Of a DNA stretch of 64,000 bases, positions 42,826 through 52,024 are shown in pieces. The stretch covers positions 434,001-498,000 of the forward strand of contig NZ_JACHWN010000001.1 of assembly GCF_014191375.1 (NCBI RefSeq). The letters are read 5' to 3'. The DNA comes from Mesorhizobium sp. RMAD-H1 (GTDB lineage Bacteria > Pseudomonadota > Alphaproteobacteria > Rhizobiales > Rhizobiaceae). Both the position numbers and the translations under genes were made by a program. Position 1 is the stretch's first letter, and each line of letters opens with the position of its first letter. Below the pieces are notes generated by a model. The model was not told the DNA's origin and made no database searches. It saw only the letters and a list, made by a program, of their open reading frames with translations.

Positions 42826-44061
42826 GTGCGTCTTGAGTCTTTGCGGACCTTGCCGGTCCGTTCTGCCTTGTTGTTGCCCGGGAGGCGCTCCTTCCGCCGT
42901 CGTTCCGGAGGCAAACATGGTCTGGCTGCCCCCGCCATCATCGCGGGGGCGATCTACCTCTTCAATCCGACCGTGGTCGCCTTCCAGGATATGGCAAGTC
43001 TCATCTCGGCAGGGGAGGCGGGCGGACAGCGCTGGACGGCGTTCATGCTGCAAACCCCCGCCGGCTCCATCCACAGGGCGAAGACGCCTTTCGTCGATGC
43101 ATCATTGATGACCGGCAGCATCGGGAGCGCCGGCGTCGAGGTGCCGGGCGTGGGGCGCGTCGCCTTCACCGGCGGCGAGCGCCATGAAAAGCTCGGCATT
43201 GCTGATCCCAATCCGGACGAGAGCCGCATCAACCGTGCCGAAAAGCAGGGACGCATCGTCTCCGTATTGCCGAAGGCGCCGCCCCGCTCCTTCAATGCCG
43301 GAACGCTGCTCGAGCGCTCCAGCATGCTGCTGCGCCCGGCGGAGGAGCCGGAGGTGCGCACGGCCTTCACCCGCGCGATCCGCGGCAAGGAGATCGACAT
43401 CACGCTCGCCTTCCACAAGGTCGAGCCGCCGAAGCCAGCGCCGACCCTGCCCACGCAGCTGGCCAAGCTCGTCAACAACGACAATCCCGATATCCTGGCG
43501 ACCGGCTATGCCCCGTCTGCTCCGGATTATGCCAAGATATCGCCTTTTGCGAGCATTCTGACGGAAGAAAAGGACAAGGGCCGCTTCACGCCGCCGGTCG
43601 GGCCGGAGGATCATCCCTGGGCTGCCTCGCCGCTGCCGCCGCAGGTCTTCACCGCCAAGGAGCAGAAATGCCTGGCCGAGGGCATCTATTTCGAGGCGCG
43701 CGGTGAGCCGGTCAAGGGGCAGGCCGCCGTTGCGCAGGTCATCCTCAACCGCGTCCGCAACCCGGCCTATCCTGATACCGTCTGCGGCGTCGTCTATCAG
43801 AATGACGACTGGCGCAATCGCTGCCAGTTCTCGTTTGCCTGCGATGGCCGCCGCCATCGGGTGACGGAGCCGGAGCATTGGCGCATCGCTCAGCAGGTGG
43901 CCAAGGCCGTCTCCGCCGGCCAGATCTGGCTGCCGGAGGTTGGCTCGGCCACCCATTACCACGCGACTTACGTCAAGCCGCGCTGGGCCCGCACCATGGA
44001 GCGCGTCAAGAAGATCGGACTGCACATTTTCTATCGCACCTATGGCGGGGGGTGGAGCTGA
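42826..44061 (+). CDS. Cell wall hydrolase, SleB/CwlJ type, with N-terminal membrane segment
   Basis: About 411 residues. The N-terminus has a basic segment and one hydrophobic stretch (APAIIAGAIYLFN) for membrane insertion. A long low-conservation linker follows. The C-terminal 150 residues form a Hydrolase_2 (SleB) domain: CLAEGIYFEARGEPVKGQAAVAQVILNRV with the catalytic Glu, NRCQFSFACDG and a final HYHATYVKPRW. It probably cleaves peptidoglycan glycan strands during growth. GTG 42826 is chosen because GGAG stands six bases upstream; a GTG at 42805 is possible. It is a normal vegetative enzyme in this non-spore-forming group. Confidence 0.88.
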   Translation: MRLESLRTLPVRSALLLPGRRSFRRRSGGKHGLAAPAIIAGAIYLFNPTVVAFQDMASLISAGEAGGQRWTAFMLQTPAGSIHRAKTPFVDASLMTGSIGSAGVEVPGVGRVAFTGGERHEKLGIADPNPDESRINRAEKQGRIVSVLPKAPPRSFNAGTLLERSSMLLRPAEEPEVRTAFTRAIRGKEIDITLAFHKVEPPKPAPTLPTQLAKLVNNDNPDILATGYAPSAPDYAKISPFASILTEEKDKGRFTPPVGPEDHPWAASPLPPQVFTAKEQKCLAEGIYFEARGEPVKGQAAVAQVILNRVRNPAYPDTVCGVVYQNDDWRNRCQFSFACDGRRHRVTEPEHWRIAQQVAKAVSAGQIWLPEVGSATHYHATYVKPRWARTMERVKKIGLHIFYRTYGGGWS

Positions 44062-44176
44062 GGTTACCATCGTAGAAGCTGCCGCAAAGCAAGGTAGGTG
44101 TTCGTGGCCCTTGCGGCGAGGATGACGGAGGTGAGGATGGCGGGACCGCACCCGCCATCGGGCCTACTCCCCCAAC

Positions 44177-44917
44177 TCACACATTCGTCCCGCTGTCCAT
44201 GGTGACAGCCGTGCCGGTCACGAAGCGGGCTTCCTCGCTTGCAAGCCACGCCACCAGCCCCGCAACATTCTGCGGTGTCGAAAAGCTGGGGATCGCCATC
44301 AGGCTCAGCTGTGCGTCCGCGTGGTCGGAGTGGGCGGGATTCATATCCGTATCGGTCGAGCCGGGATGGATGAGGTTGACGGTAATCCTCCTGGGGCCGA
44401 GATCGCGTGCGATGCCCTTGGTAAGGCCGATAAGCGCCGCCTTGCTCGCGGAATAAAGGCTCACGCCTGCAAACGGCACCCGCTCGGCGAGATTGCTGCC
44501 GATGGTGATGATCCGCCCGCCCTCCGGCAGGTGCGGAACAGCGGCCTTTATCGCCACGAAGACGGCGCGCGTATTGACCGCCATCATCTCGTCATAGGCT
44601 TCCAGCGTTACTTCTTCGATGGGCGCGGCGGAAAAGATGCCGGCATTGTTGACGAGGATGTCCAGCCGGCCGAATTCCTTCACCGTGGCGGCGACGGCGG
44701 CCTCGATCGCCGCCGCGTCGCGATTGTCGGCCTGGACCGCCAGCCCGCGCCGCCCTGTCCCCCTGATATCCGCCACAACGCTTGTCGCCTTTTCCGGCGA
44801 GCGAGCATAGGTCAGCGCCACATCGGCACCATCGGCTGCGAGCCTGCGCGCGATCGCTGCGCCCATTCCACGGCTGCCGCCCGTCACCAATGCCACTTTA
44901 CCCTGCAGACGAGTCAT
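44177..44917 (-). CDS. SDR-family oxidoreductase (FabG-like) under TetR control
   Basis: A 246-residue classical SDR: TGGSRGMGAAI, NNAGIFSA, catalytic Ser in IITIGSNLAERV, SLYSASKAAL (Y-x-x-x-K) and a final GTAVTMDSG. It is divergent from a TetR-type gene with palindromic operators in the 98-base spacer, so it is probably induced by a compound sensed by that regulator. Substrate unknown. Confidence 0.9.
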   Translation of the reverse strand: MTRLQGKVALVTGGSRGMGAAIARRLAADGADVALTYARSPEKATSVVADIRGTGRRGLAVQADNRDAAAIEAAVAATVKEFGRLDILVNNAGIFSAAPIEEVTLEAYDEMMAVNTRAVFVAIKAAVPHLPEGGRIITIGSNLAERVPFAGVSLYSASKAALIGLTKGIARDLGPRRITVNLIHPGSTDTDMNPAHSDHADAQLSLMAIPSFSTPQNVAGLVAWLASEEARFVTGTAVTMDSGTNV

Positions 44918-44929
44918 GTCGTTTCCTTT

Positions 44930-44947
44930 CTGTATTGATCGATACAG
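44930..44947. promoter_or_regulatory. TetR-type operator 1
   Basis: CTGTATTGATCGATACAG, an 18-base inverted repeat with 6-base perfect arms (CTGTAT/ATACAG), 13 bases upstream of the SDR start codon. It contains the same TGTATTG word as operator 2. Confidence 0.8.
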
Positions 44948-44986
44948 AAATCATTCCAGCCTTGCCCGCAGACGTCAAGCGATTTA

Positions 44987-45002
44987 TGTATTGAACAATA
45001 CA
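44987..45002. promoter_or_regulatory. TetR-type operator 2
   Basis: TGTATTGAACAATACA, a 16-base perfect inverted repeat, 14 bases upstream of the TetR-type start. Together with operator 1 (centres 56 bases apart) it suggests autoregulation and repression of both divergent genes. Confidence 0.82.
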
Positions 45003-45015
45003 GAAAGGAGTTCGG

Positions 45016-45639
45016 ATGTCGGAAAGGGGTCGCCCCCGCAGCTTTGATCGGGATGCCGCGCTCGAACGCGCGATGGAGGTCTTCGAGGAGAAGGGCTATG
45101 ACGGCGCGTCGATGGCGGACCTGACGAAGGTCATGGGCATCAACTCGCCAAGTCTCTATGCGGCCTTCGGCTGCAAGGAGGCGCTGTTTCGCGAGGCGGT
45201 TGATCTCTATGCCGCACGCGGCGCCGCCATGTGGGATGCCGTGCCGGCTTCGCCGACCGCCCGGGCGGGTGTGGAGCATCTGCTGCGGTCGAGCGCCATT
45301 GCCTTTACCGCCGGGGAAAAGCCCCGGGGATGCCTGATCGTGCTGGGCGTCCTGCATGAGGATGAAGATAACGACAGCGCCTGGCGCATGCTGCGCGACC
45401 ACCGGGCGGATAATCTGCGGACATTGCGCGAGCGGCTGGAGCGTGCGGTAGAGGAGGGCGAGTTGCCGGAAGGCCTTGATTGCTCGGGCGTGGCCTCATT
45501 CTATATGACGGTGCAGCAGGGAATGGCGCTCCAGGCGCGTGACGGCGCGACGCGGGAAATGCTTCTAAAGATCGCCGAATCCGCCATGGCCGGATGGGAG
45601 AACCTGACCGCATCCGCCGCCCCGCAACGCAAGGATTGA
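45016..45639 (+). CDS. TetR/AcrR-family repressor
   Basis: A 207-residue regulator. The N-terminal HTH (RGRPRSFDRDAALERAMEVF, then GASMADLTKVMGINSPSLYAAFGCKEALF) is of the TetR type; the C-terminal domain contains the TetR_C-like PRGCLIVLGVLHEDEDNDS and VQQGMALQARDGATREMLL. The pattern resembles regulators of reductases for reactive aldehydes or dyes. It is divergent from the SDR gene, with paired operators between. Confidence 0.93.
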   Translation: MSERGRPRSFDRDAALERAMEVFEEKGYDGASMADLTKVMGINSPSLYAAFGCKEALFREAVDLYAARGAAMWDAVPASPTARAGVEHLLRSSAIAFTAGEKPRGCLIVLGVLHEDEDNDSAWRMLRDHRADNLRTLRERLERAVEEGELPEGLDCSGVASFYMTVQQGMALQARDGATREMLLKIAESAMAGWENLTASAAPQRKD

Positions 45640-45846
45640 GCGATTGTCTGCGCCGGATTAGCGCACCGGAGTGGGCGATTCAGGAGGATTTGACACCACA
45701 AATCGCCTAACTATTTGATGCATAATAAGAAAAAACCTTTTTGAGTGTTGATTGCTCCGCCTTGACTAGCAAGCGGGCTGTCAATATGTTGCGCGCGACT
45801 TTGAAGCGGGGCCGAAGCCTTGCACCACCGCGCTCCAGGAGGCGTC

Positions 45847-46254
45847 ATGGCAACCGGGAAGAAACCCGATCAGCCGGATCGCACCGGGCAAGCGCAGGGT
45901 GCGGACAGCGGCCCTTTTTCGGGGGATCTGGACGAACGTCGCCGCCGTCTCGAAGCCGAACTGGTAAGGACAGGTGCGTTAAAGAAGCCGGACACCCCGG
46001 AAGGGCGATCGGAGCCACCTGCCGGCGTTGCGCAGGCCATGAAGCTGTCGAGCGAGTTCATCGCGGGCGTTCTGGTCGGTGCGGCAAGCGGCTGGCTGAT
46101 TGACCATTTCGCCGGGACGTCGCCGTGGGGCTTGATCATATTTCTGCTCCTCGGCTTCGCTGCCGGTGTGCTCAACATTCTGCGTTCGACTGGGAATGTC
46201 GCGCAAACCGGCATCCAGCCCGGGCGGGCGCCGGATGACAAGAACGGAAATTAG
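45847..46254 (+). CDS. atpI: ATP synthase protein I
   Basis: A 135-residue AtpI-type protein. A polar N-terminal half ([20 protein letters not shown]) precedes two TM helices ([20 protein letters not shown] and [17 protein letters not shown]), which is the AtpI/alphaproteobacterial form that assists c-ring assembly or Mg2+ handling. ATG 45847 has AGGAGGCG. The promoter is probably in the 200-base gap upstream, where TTGACT-N16-ATATGT (near 45762-45789) is a candidate. First gene of the F0 operon. Confidence 0.9.
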   Translation: MATGKKPDQPDRTGQAQGADSGPFSGDLDERRRRLEAELVRTGALKKPDTPEGRSEPPAGVAQAMKLSSEFIAGVLVGAASGWLIDHFAGTSPWGLIIFLLLGFAAGVLNILRSTGNVAQTGIQPGRAPDDKNGN

Positions 46255-46307
46255 GCCCGCGGGCCGGAAATGAAAACGCCTTCGGGCACGGGACAGACGA
46301 GGTTAAG

Positions 46308-47057
46308 GTGGCTAACGATCCGATCCATCAGTTCCAGATCGCCAGATGGATTCCCATCGAGGTTGGCGGAGTCGATCTGTCCTTCACCAATGTTTCGGCC
46401 TTCATGGTCATGACGGTCGTGGTGGCCGCCGGCTTCCTCTATTTCACCTCGTCGAGCCGCGGCCTGGTTCCGACAAGGCTCCAGTCCGTTTCGGAAATGG
46501 CCTATGAGTTCGTGGCCTCGGCCTTACGAGATTCGGCCGGATCGCAGGGGATGAAGTTCTTCCCCTTCGTCTTCTCGCTGTTCATGTTCGTGCTGGTTGC
46601 CAATTGCCTTGGCCTCTTCCCTTATTTCTATACGGTGACAAGCCAGATCATCGTCACCTTCGCGCTGGCCGTCCTCGTCATCGGCACGGTCATCGTCTAC
46701 GGTTTCTGGAAACATGGCTTCGGCTTTCTCAAGCTTTTCGTGCCGAGCGGCGTTCCGGCCATCATCGTGCCGCTGGTCGTGCTGATCGAGGTCATCTCCT
46801 TCCTTTCCCGCCCCGTCAGCCTCTCGGTTCGTCTTTTCGCCAACATGCTGGCCGGCCACATCACGCTGAAGGTTTTCGCGGGCTTCGTCGTCTCGCTGAG
46901 CGCGCTTGGCGCGGTTGGTATCGGCGGCGCCATCCTGCCGCTCCTGATGACGGTGGCGATCACCGCGCTCGAGTTCCTCGTCGCCTTCCTGCAGGCCTAT
47001 GTCTTCACCGTGCTCACCTGCATGTACATCAACGACGCGGTACATCCGGGGCACTAG
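46308..47057 (+). CDS. atpB: F0F1 ATP synthase subunit a
   Basis: A 249-residue proton-channel subunit. The conserved channel helices are visible: [33 protein letters not shown] with the essential Arg, and the C-terminal [24 protein letters not shown]. The start codon is GTG at 46308. Order atpI-atpB-atpE-atpF'-atpF is the standard alphaproteobacterial F0 cluster; the F1 genes are elsewhere. Confidence 0.98.
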   Translation: MANDPIHQFQIARWIPIEVGGVDLSFTNVSAFMVMTVVVAAGFLYFTSSSRGLVPTRLQSVSEMAYEFVASALRDSAGSQGMKFFPFVFSLFMFVLVANCLGLFPYFYTVTSQIIVTFALAVLVIGTVIVYGFWKHGFGFLKLFVPSGVPAIIVPLVVLIEVISFLSRPVSLSVRLFANMLAGHITLKVFAGFVVSLSALGAVGIGGAILPLLMTVAITALEFLVAFLQAYVFTVLTCMYINDAVHPGH

Positions 47058-47125
47058 AGTTTCACCGGCGGACTTCCGCCAGAACTGAAATCCGCAGTTA
47101 GTTTTCAATCCAGAAGGAGTTCAAC

Positions 47126-47353
47126 ATGGAAGCGGAAGCAGCAAAGTACATCGGCGCCGGTCTCGCCTGTTTCGGTATGGCCGGTACGGCCCTCGGCCTC
47201 GGCAATATCTTCGGCAACTATCTTTCCGGCGCCCTGCGCAACCCGTCCGCCGCTGACAGCCAGTTCGGCCGTCTGGTGTTCGGTTTCGCCGTGACGGAAG
47301 CTCTGGGCATCTTCTCGCTGCTCATCGCGCTTCTGCTCCTGTTCGCCGTCTGA
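47126..47353 (+). CDS. atpE: F0F1 ATP synthase subunit c
   Basis: A 75-residue two-helix proteolipid. The polar loop is RNPSAAD; the proton-carrying carboxylate is the Glu in [10 protein letters not shown]. The length and the N-terminal [20 protein letters not shown] are typical of Rhizobiales. GAAGGAG stands before the start, and a strong branched hairpin follows the gene, matching the need for more copies of c than of the downstream b subunits. Confidence 0.98.
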   Translation: MEAEAAKYIGAGLACFGMAGTALGLGNIFGNYLSGALRNPSAADSQFGRLVFGFAVTEALGIFSLLIALLLLFAV

Positions 47354-47370
47354 TCGGCTGATGTGAATCG

Positions 47371-47417
47371 GCCGGCCGCGTCCGGGCGTGCCTCCAGGCA
47401 CCGTCGCCGCGGCCGGT
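47371..47417. promoter_or_regulatory. Branched hairpin after atpE, possible stoichiometry control
   Basis: An outer stem of 9-10 bp (CCGGCCGCG / CGCGGCCGG, 47372-47380 and 47408-47416) encloses a GTGCC/GGCAC hairpin. It lies in the 255-base gap between atpE and atpF', which shows no gene. It could act as a partial terminator or an mRNA stabiliser of the atpE message. Confidence 0.6.
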
Positions 47418-47608
47418 CTTGCTTTACGGCGGCGTGTGTCCGCTGTGGCAACCGGAAATCGATATCGATTTTTCGGCCGATGCTGTAGAGCACCCGTGCG
47501 CCGAAGGGATGTATGAGGACGCTCTGACGTTTGGATCTGCGTGTGATCTTCCCGGCGGTTTTCCGTTTGCGGATCGTGCGGCAGGTACCTGAGTAAAGGG
47601 GATGATGG

Positions 47609-48238
47609 ATGTTCGTGTCCGCGGCGTATGCCCAAAGCGAAACCCAATCTCAACCGGCTGAAGCACCGGCGGTTGATCATGGCGCCCCGGCTGGGGATGC
47701 CGAGGCCGTGCACACCGAAACCGGCGTGCCGCACGAGGATGGCCATACCGGCGTATTTCCGCCGTTCGATTCCACCCACTACGCCTCCCAGATTCTGTGG
47801 CTGGCCATCACCTTCGGGCTTTTTTATCTCTTCCTGTCGCGCGTGGTCCTGCCGCGCATCGGTAGCGTGATCGAGACCCGGCGCGATCGTATCGAGCAGG
47901 ATCTCGAACAGGCAGCCCGCATGAAGCAGGATGCCGACAGCGCCATCGCGGCTTACGAGCAGGAACTGGCGGAAGCCCGTCTCAAGGCCGGCCGCATCGC
48001 GCAGGAAGCCCGCGACAATGCCAAGAGCAAGGCGGAAGCCGAGCGCGCGGCGGTGGAGGCTTCGCTCGAGGCGAAGCTCGGCGAAGCCGAGACGCGCATC
48101 GCCGCGATCAAGGAAAAGGCCATGAGCGATGTCGGCAGCATCGCCGAGGACACGGCAACCGAGATCGTGAAACAGCTCATAGGCGGCAGCGTCGACAAGG
48201 CTTCCGTTTCGGCTGCAATCAAAGCCGTTCGCGGCTAA
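47609..48238 (+). CDS. atpG: F0F1 ATP synthase subunit b'
   Basis: A 209-residue second b-type stalk subunit (also named AtpF' or AtpF2). A long polar N-terminus ([20 protein letters not shown]) precedes one TM helix ([20 protein letters not shown]) and a long coiled coil. Alphaproteobacteria use a b/b' heterodimer, and this gene directly precedes atpF. Start ATG 47609. Confidence 0.95.
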   Translation: MFVSAAYAQSETQSQPAEAPAVDHGAPAGDAEAVHTETGVPHEDGHTGVFPPFDSTHYASQILWLAITFGLFYLFLSRVVLPRIGSVIETRRDRIEQDLEQAARMKQDADSAIAAYEQELAEARLKAGRIAQEARDNAKSKAEAERAAVEASLEAKLGEAETRIAAIKEKAMSDVGSIAEDTATEIVKQLIGGSVDKASVSAAIKAVRG

Positions 48239-48248
48239 GGAGGACGAC

Positions 48249-48728
48249 ATGGACGCTACATTCTGGGCATTCGTCGCTCTTGTCATTTTCATCGGCATCA
48301 TCATTTACCTGAAGGTGCCGAAGGTGCTCGCCCGATCGCTGGACGAGCGCGCCGAGCGCATCAAGAGCGAGCTTGATGAAGCCCGTCGCCTGCGCGAGGA
48401 GGCCCAGCAGTTGCTTGCCGAATATCAGCGCAAGCGCAAGGAGGCCGAGAAGGAAGCGGGCGATATCCTGACCGCCGCCGAACGCGAGGCGAAGGCGCTT
48501 CTCGAGGATGCCAAGGCGAAGACGGAAGACTATGTCACCCGTCGCAACAAGCTGGCCGAGCAGAAGATCGCGCAGGCCGAAGCAGAGGCGATCAACGAGG
48601 TCCGCTCCTCTGCGGTCGAGATCGCGGTCGCCGCGGCAGGCCGGCTCATCGCCGACAAGCTCGACCAGAAGACGGCGGGCGAGCTCTTCAAGCAGTCGGT
48701 CGGTGAAGTGAAGTCGCGGCTGAACTGA
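48249..48728 (+). CDS. atpF: F0F1 ATP synthase subunit b
   Basis: A 159-residue stalk subunit: N-terminal TM helix (FWAFVALVIFIGIIIYL) and a charged coiled coil (RLREEAQQLLAEYQRKRKEA) to the end, which binds F1 delta. It starts 10 bases after the b' stop with AGGAGG upstream. Last gene of the F0 operon; an excellent terminator follows. Confidence 0.97.
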   Translation: MDATFWAFVALVIFIGIIIYLKVPKVLARSLDERAERIKSELDEARRLREEAQQLLAEYQRKRKEAEKEAGDILTAAEREAKALLEDAKAKTEDYVTRRNKLAEQKIAQAEAEAINEVRSSAVEIAVAAAGRLIADKLDQKTAGELFKQSVGEVKSRLN

Positions 48729-48760
48729 GCCGGAATTGGCCGGCCCCGATACTGTTTAAG

Positions 48761-48786
48761 ACGCCGCCGCAAGGCGGCGTTTTTGT
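48761..48786 (+). terminator. Intrinsic terminator of the atp F0 operon
   Basis: A perfect 8-bp stem (ACGCCGCC / GGCGGCGT) with a GCAA tetraloop, then TTTTG. It lies 32 bases after the atpF stop. Confidence 0.93.
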
Positions 48787-48885
48787 TTGCGTTGATCGTC
48801 CGGATATCGTGCGGTTTTCCGCGGCTGCGGTTCCGTCCAGCCCCGAATCAGCGGAACATGGGAGCAGATCTTCGAGAGGCTCATC

Positions 48886-49722
48886 GTGAAAATAGCCGCA
48901 GCGCAGACCATCGTTTCATCGGATATCCATGCAAACGGGATTGCAATACGTACGGCGATTGTTGAAGCCGCGGAAGAGGGAACGAGGCTCGTCAACTTCT
49001 GTGAAGGCGCTCTTTCCGGATACGCGAAGTCCCAGATTGTCCATCCCGATAGATGGGCGGACTTCGACTGGGCCACTCAGGAAGCCGAGCTGCGGGCCAT
49101 CGCCGAACTGTGCGGTCAACTCGGCGTTTTTGCAACTGTCGGGGGAGCACATCGGCTGAGAGAGGATCATCCGCCGCATAACAGTCTCTATGTGCTCTCG
49201 GATAGGGGCGACCTGCTGACGAGGTATGACAAGAGGTTCTTGTCCAATTCCGAGCTTGATCGCTGGTATACCCCTGGCGCGGAGCCAACCACCTTCCAGG
49301 TCGATGGGTATTGCTTTGGCTGCGCCATCTGCATTGAATCCCAGTTCCCGGAAGTGTTCAGCGAATACGAAGGGCTGAATGTCGATGCCGTCCTTTTCGC
49401 ATCCTACGGCATTCCCGAATATTTTCAGGTCGCGCTTCGGGCGCATGCCGGCTTGAACTGCATCTGGATTAGTGCCGCCACGCCTGTTCAGAAGGCCGAA
49501 AAAGGGCCTGCAGGCATCATCGGACCAGATGGAAAATGGGCCGCGCGGCGCCCGAGTACTCCCGAGCCGGGCCTCGCAACGGCCGTGCTGGACCGCAATG
49601 ATCCCATCTATGACATCCCGCTTCGAAAAGCCCGGCCATGGCGGGCAAAGGCAAGGCAGGGAGATATCTACCGGGAGAAGAGGGTGGACCACCCGAGGAG
49701 CGAAAACAGAAGCGGTTATTGA
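48886..49722 (+). CDS. Carbon-nitrogen hydrolase (nitrilase superfamily)
   Basis: A 278-residue enzyme of the nitrilase superfamily. The catalytic triad is visible: Glu in LVNFCEGALSGY, Lys in RYDKRFLSN and Cys in GCAICIESQFPE. It would hydrolyse a C-N bond in an amide or nitrile; the branch (N-carbamoyl, amidase or other) is not evident. The start codon is GTG at 48886. It stands between the atp F0 operon and rnhB. Confidence 0.9.
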   Translation: MKIAAAQTIVSSDIHANGIAIRTAIVEAAEEGTRLVNFCEGALSGYAKSQIVHPDRWADFDWATQEAELRAIAELCGQLGVFATVGGAHRLREDHPPHNSLYVLSDRGDLLTRYDKRFLSNSELDRWYTPGAEPTTFQVDGYCFGCAICIESQFPEVFSEYEGLNVDAVLFASYGIPEYFQVALRAHAGLNCIWISAATPVQKAEKGPAGIIGPDGKWAARRPSTPEPGLATAVLDRNDPIYDIPLRKARPWRAKARQGDIYREKRVDHPRSENRSGY

Positions 49723-49805
49723 GCTTCAAGCTGCCGCGGCGCCGGTGGCGGCAGTTCCATAGCGTGTTCCGCTCCTGGGACGGGCGGCACTATGGGCGTG
49801 GTTTC

Positions 49806-50471
49806 TCAGCCCGTGGGAAAACGTCCCTTGATCGGCGCGAAGGTATAGCGATGGAGACCGCGCAGGGGGCCGTGAAGCTCGATCGCCGAGCGATGCTGCT
49901 CCGTGGCATAGCCCACATGCGCCTCGAGCCCGTAATGGGGATGATGCCTGCCCGCCCGCTGCATCATGCGGTCGCGCGTGACCTTGGCGACGATGGAGGC
50001 GGCGGCGATCGAAATGGAGCGCTGGTCGCCCTTAACCAGCGCGCTTCCCTCACAGCATAGGCCCCAGGGCACGTCGCAACCGTCGATCAGCGCATGGGAA
50101 GGCGCCAGCGTCAGCCCGGCCGCCGCACGGCGCATCGCCTCCAGCGACGCCTTGCGGATATCCGAGCGGTCGATGCTGGGCGCGCAAAGGCTCGCCACCG
50201 AAACCGCCAGCGCCTGCGAAAGGATGGCCTCGAAGAGCTTCTCCCGCATCGCCGCGGTCAGCCGCTTGGAATCGTCGAGACCTTCGGGAAGGCGCTCCAC
50301 ATCGAGAATCACGGCGGCGGCCACCACCGGCCCGGCGAGCGGGCCGCGCCCCGCCTCGTCTATGCCGGCGACAGGGCGCACGCCTCTCTTGATCAGCCGC
50401 AGCTCGGTGGAAAAATTCGGCTTGATCGGCATGTCGAAAAGGAGCGGAGAATCGGTAAGCGCGCGGGTCAT
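49806..50471 (-). CDS. rnhB: Ribonuclease HII
   Basis: A 221-residue RNase HII. The N-terminal active-site block [21 protein letters not shown] gives the DE metal residues, and further conserved parts are [28 protein letters not shown] and [22 protein letters not shown], ending with H-YG in [15 protein letters not shown]. It removes RNA from RNA-DNA hybrids, including single misincorporated ribonucleotides. It has a 20-25 residue N-terminal extension. Start ATG 50471. Confidence 0.97.
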   Translation of the reverse strand: MTRALTDSPLLFDMPIKPNFSTELRLIKRGVRPVAGIDEAGRGPLAGPVVAAAVILDVERLPEGLDDSKRLTAAMREKLFEAILSQALAVSVASLCAPSIDRSDIRKASLEAMRRAAAGLTLAPSHALIDGCDVPWGLCCEGSALVKGDQRSISIAAASIVAKVTRDRMMQRAGRHHPHYGLEAHVGYATEQHRSAIELHGPLRGLHRYTFAPIKGRFPTG

Positions 50472-50543
50472 GGTGCGGCGACGATCGCATTGCTTCCGGT
50501 TCTCCGCAAGACCTCCTGCCGGGGGACGGGGGCAGTGAGGTCG

Positions 50544-50574
50544 CCATCAGGCAAGGGGCTCGGTTGCCTGATGG
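50544..50574. terminator. 11-bp hairpin between radical SAM gene and rnhB
   Basis: A perfect 11-bp stem (CCATCAGGCAA / TTGCCTGATGG) with a 9-base loop. On the minus strand it lies between the end of the radical SAM gene and the rnhB start. No T-run follows, so it could be a leader structure of rnhB as well as a terminator. Confidence 0.5.
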
Positions 50575-50664
50575 AAGTCAATTGAGAAAAATCTCGCCGG
50601 AACCGCGCATAGAGACCCGGATACTCCCACTATGCGCAGGGCGGCAAAAAGTTCCGTATCCGGA

Positions 50665-51819
50665 TCAAAAAAGCGAGAGCTGGGTCCCGTATTTCGCCGG
50701 CGGCTCGAAGAGGTCTGTCCTGAGCTTCCTCCTGTGCACATTCATGCCGAGCTTCTTGGCGGCAATCTCGAAGCGTCGGCCGATCTGCCAGGCATAGGGC
50801 CCTTCGCCGCGCATGCGCTTGCCCCATTCGGCGTCGTAATCCTTGCCGCCGCGCATGGAGCGCACCAGCGACATGACATGGCGGTAGCGGTCGGGATAAT
50901 GCCTGAGCAGCCAGTCCTTGAAGATAGGGGCGACCTCCAGCGGCAGGCGCAGGAGGACGTAGCCGGCCTCCCGCGCGCCCATGGCATAGGCCGAATCCAG
51001 GATGCGCTCGATCTCGTGGTCATTGACGCCGGGGATGACGGGACCCATCATCACCGAGGCCGGAATGCCCGCATCGGCGAGCGAGCGGATGGCCTGCAGC
51101 CGCCTGGTCGGCGTCGAGGCGCGGGGTTCCATCGTCCGGGCGAGCTTGGCGTCGAGTGTGGTCACCGAGAGCGCCACCTTGGCGAGCCCCTTCTCGGCCA
51201 TCCGGGCGAGGATGTCCTGGTCCCGCATCACCATGGCGGATTTGGTGACGATGCCGACGGGATGATTGGCCGCCTCCAGCACTTCGAGGATCTCGCGCAT
51301 GATGCGCCATTTCTTCTCGATCGGCTGATAGGGATCGGTATTGGTGCCGATGGCGATGGTCTTTACCGTATAGCCCGGTTTCGCCAGTTCCTTCTCCAGA
51401 AGGCGCGGCGCATCCGGCTTTGCGAAGAGCTTCGATTCGAAGTCGAGCCCAGCAGACAGGCCCATATAGCTGTGCGTCGGACGGGCAAAGCAGTAGATGC
51501 AGCCATGCTCGCAGCCGCGATAGGGATTGATCGAACGGTCGAAGCTGATGTCGGGCGAATCGTTGCGCGTGATGATCGTGCGCGGCTTCTCGACCTGCAC
51601 GTCCGTCTTGAACGGTGGCAGTTCCTCGATCGTGTTCCAGCCATCGTCGAAGACATGGCGGGTCGTGGGCTCGAAACGGCCGGAAGGATTGATGCCGGCG
51701 CCGCGTCCGCGCCTGCGCTGGTGATCGATGCGCAGGCCCGTTTCCGTGATCAGCGCGTTGGCATGCTCCGCCCGGCCTTCTCCGAAAGCAATCCTGTCGG
51801 CATGGTGAATGACATCCAT
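50665..51819 (-). CDS. PA0069-type radical SAM protein
   Basis: A 384-residue radical SAM enzyme. The CxxxCxxC cluster motif is in INPYRGCEHGCIYCFARPTHSYMG-like sequence, with the SAM-binding AIGTNTDPYQPIEK downstream. This SplB-related family (PA0069) lacks an established function. The start chosen is ATG 51819 with AAGGAG upstream; an open frame extends further but lacks start signals. A 16-base palindrome (51833-51848) is just upstream of the ribosome site. The gene is divergent from the short GT2 gene. Confidence 0.9.
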   Translation of the reverse strand: MDVIHHADRIAFGEGRAEHANALITETGLRIDHQRRRGRGAGINPSGRFEPTTRHVFDDGWNTIEELPPFKTDVQVEKPRTIITRNDSPDISFDRSINPYRGCEHGCIYCFARPTHSYMGLSAGLDFESKLFAKPDAPRLLEKELAKPGYTVKTIAIGTNTDPYQPIEKKWRIMREILEVLEAANHPVGIVTKSAMVMRDQDILARMAEKGLAKVALSVTTLDAKLARTMEPRASTPTRRLQAIRSLADAGIPASVMMGPVIPGVNDHEIERILDSAYAMGAREAGYVLLRLPLEVAPIFKDWLLRHYPDRYRHVMSLVRSMRGGKDYDAEWGKRMRGEGPYAWQIGRRFEIAAKKLGMNVHRRKLRTDLFEPPAKYGTQLSLF

Positions 51820-51832
51820 CGCTTGCTCCTTG

Positions 51833-51848
51833 CCGGAAATATTTCCGG
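51833..51848. promoter_or_regulatory. CCGGAAATATTTCCGG palindrome
   Basis: A perfect 16-base palindrome 14 bases upstream of the radical SAM start, overlapping its likely 5' leader. It could be an operator in the divergent 51820-52024 region. No known binding protein is suggested by its sequence. Confidence 0.55.
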
Positions 51849-52024
51849 TCCGCCGGCTTCTCTGGAACGCTTGATCTCGGACGGGCACTCTCTGCCCACC
51901 TGCCGGTCGGTTCAGCTCCCGTTCGATGAATCTATTCCTATCTTTCGGATGAGAACAAATCAAGAACTTTTTCATTGTTTGAAGGAAATGTGGCATTTTC
52001 CGCCTCCATGCGATAAGCGGGGCC

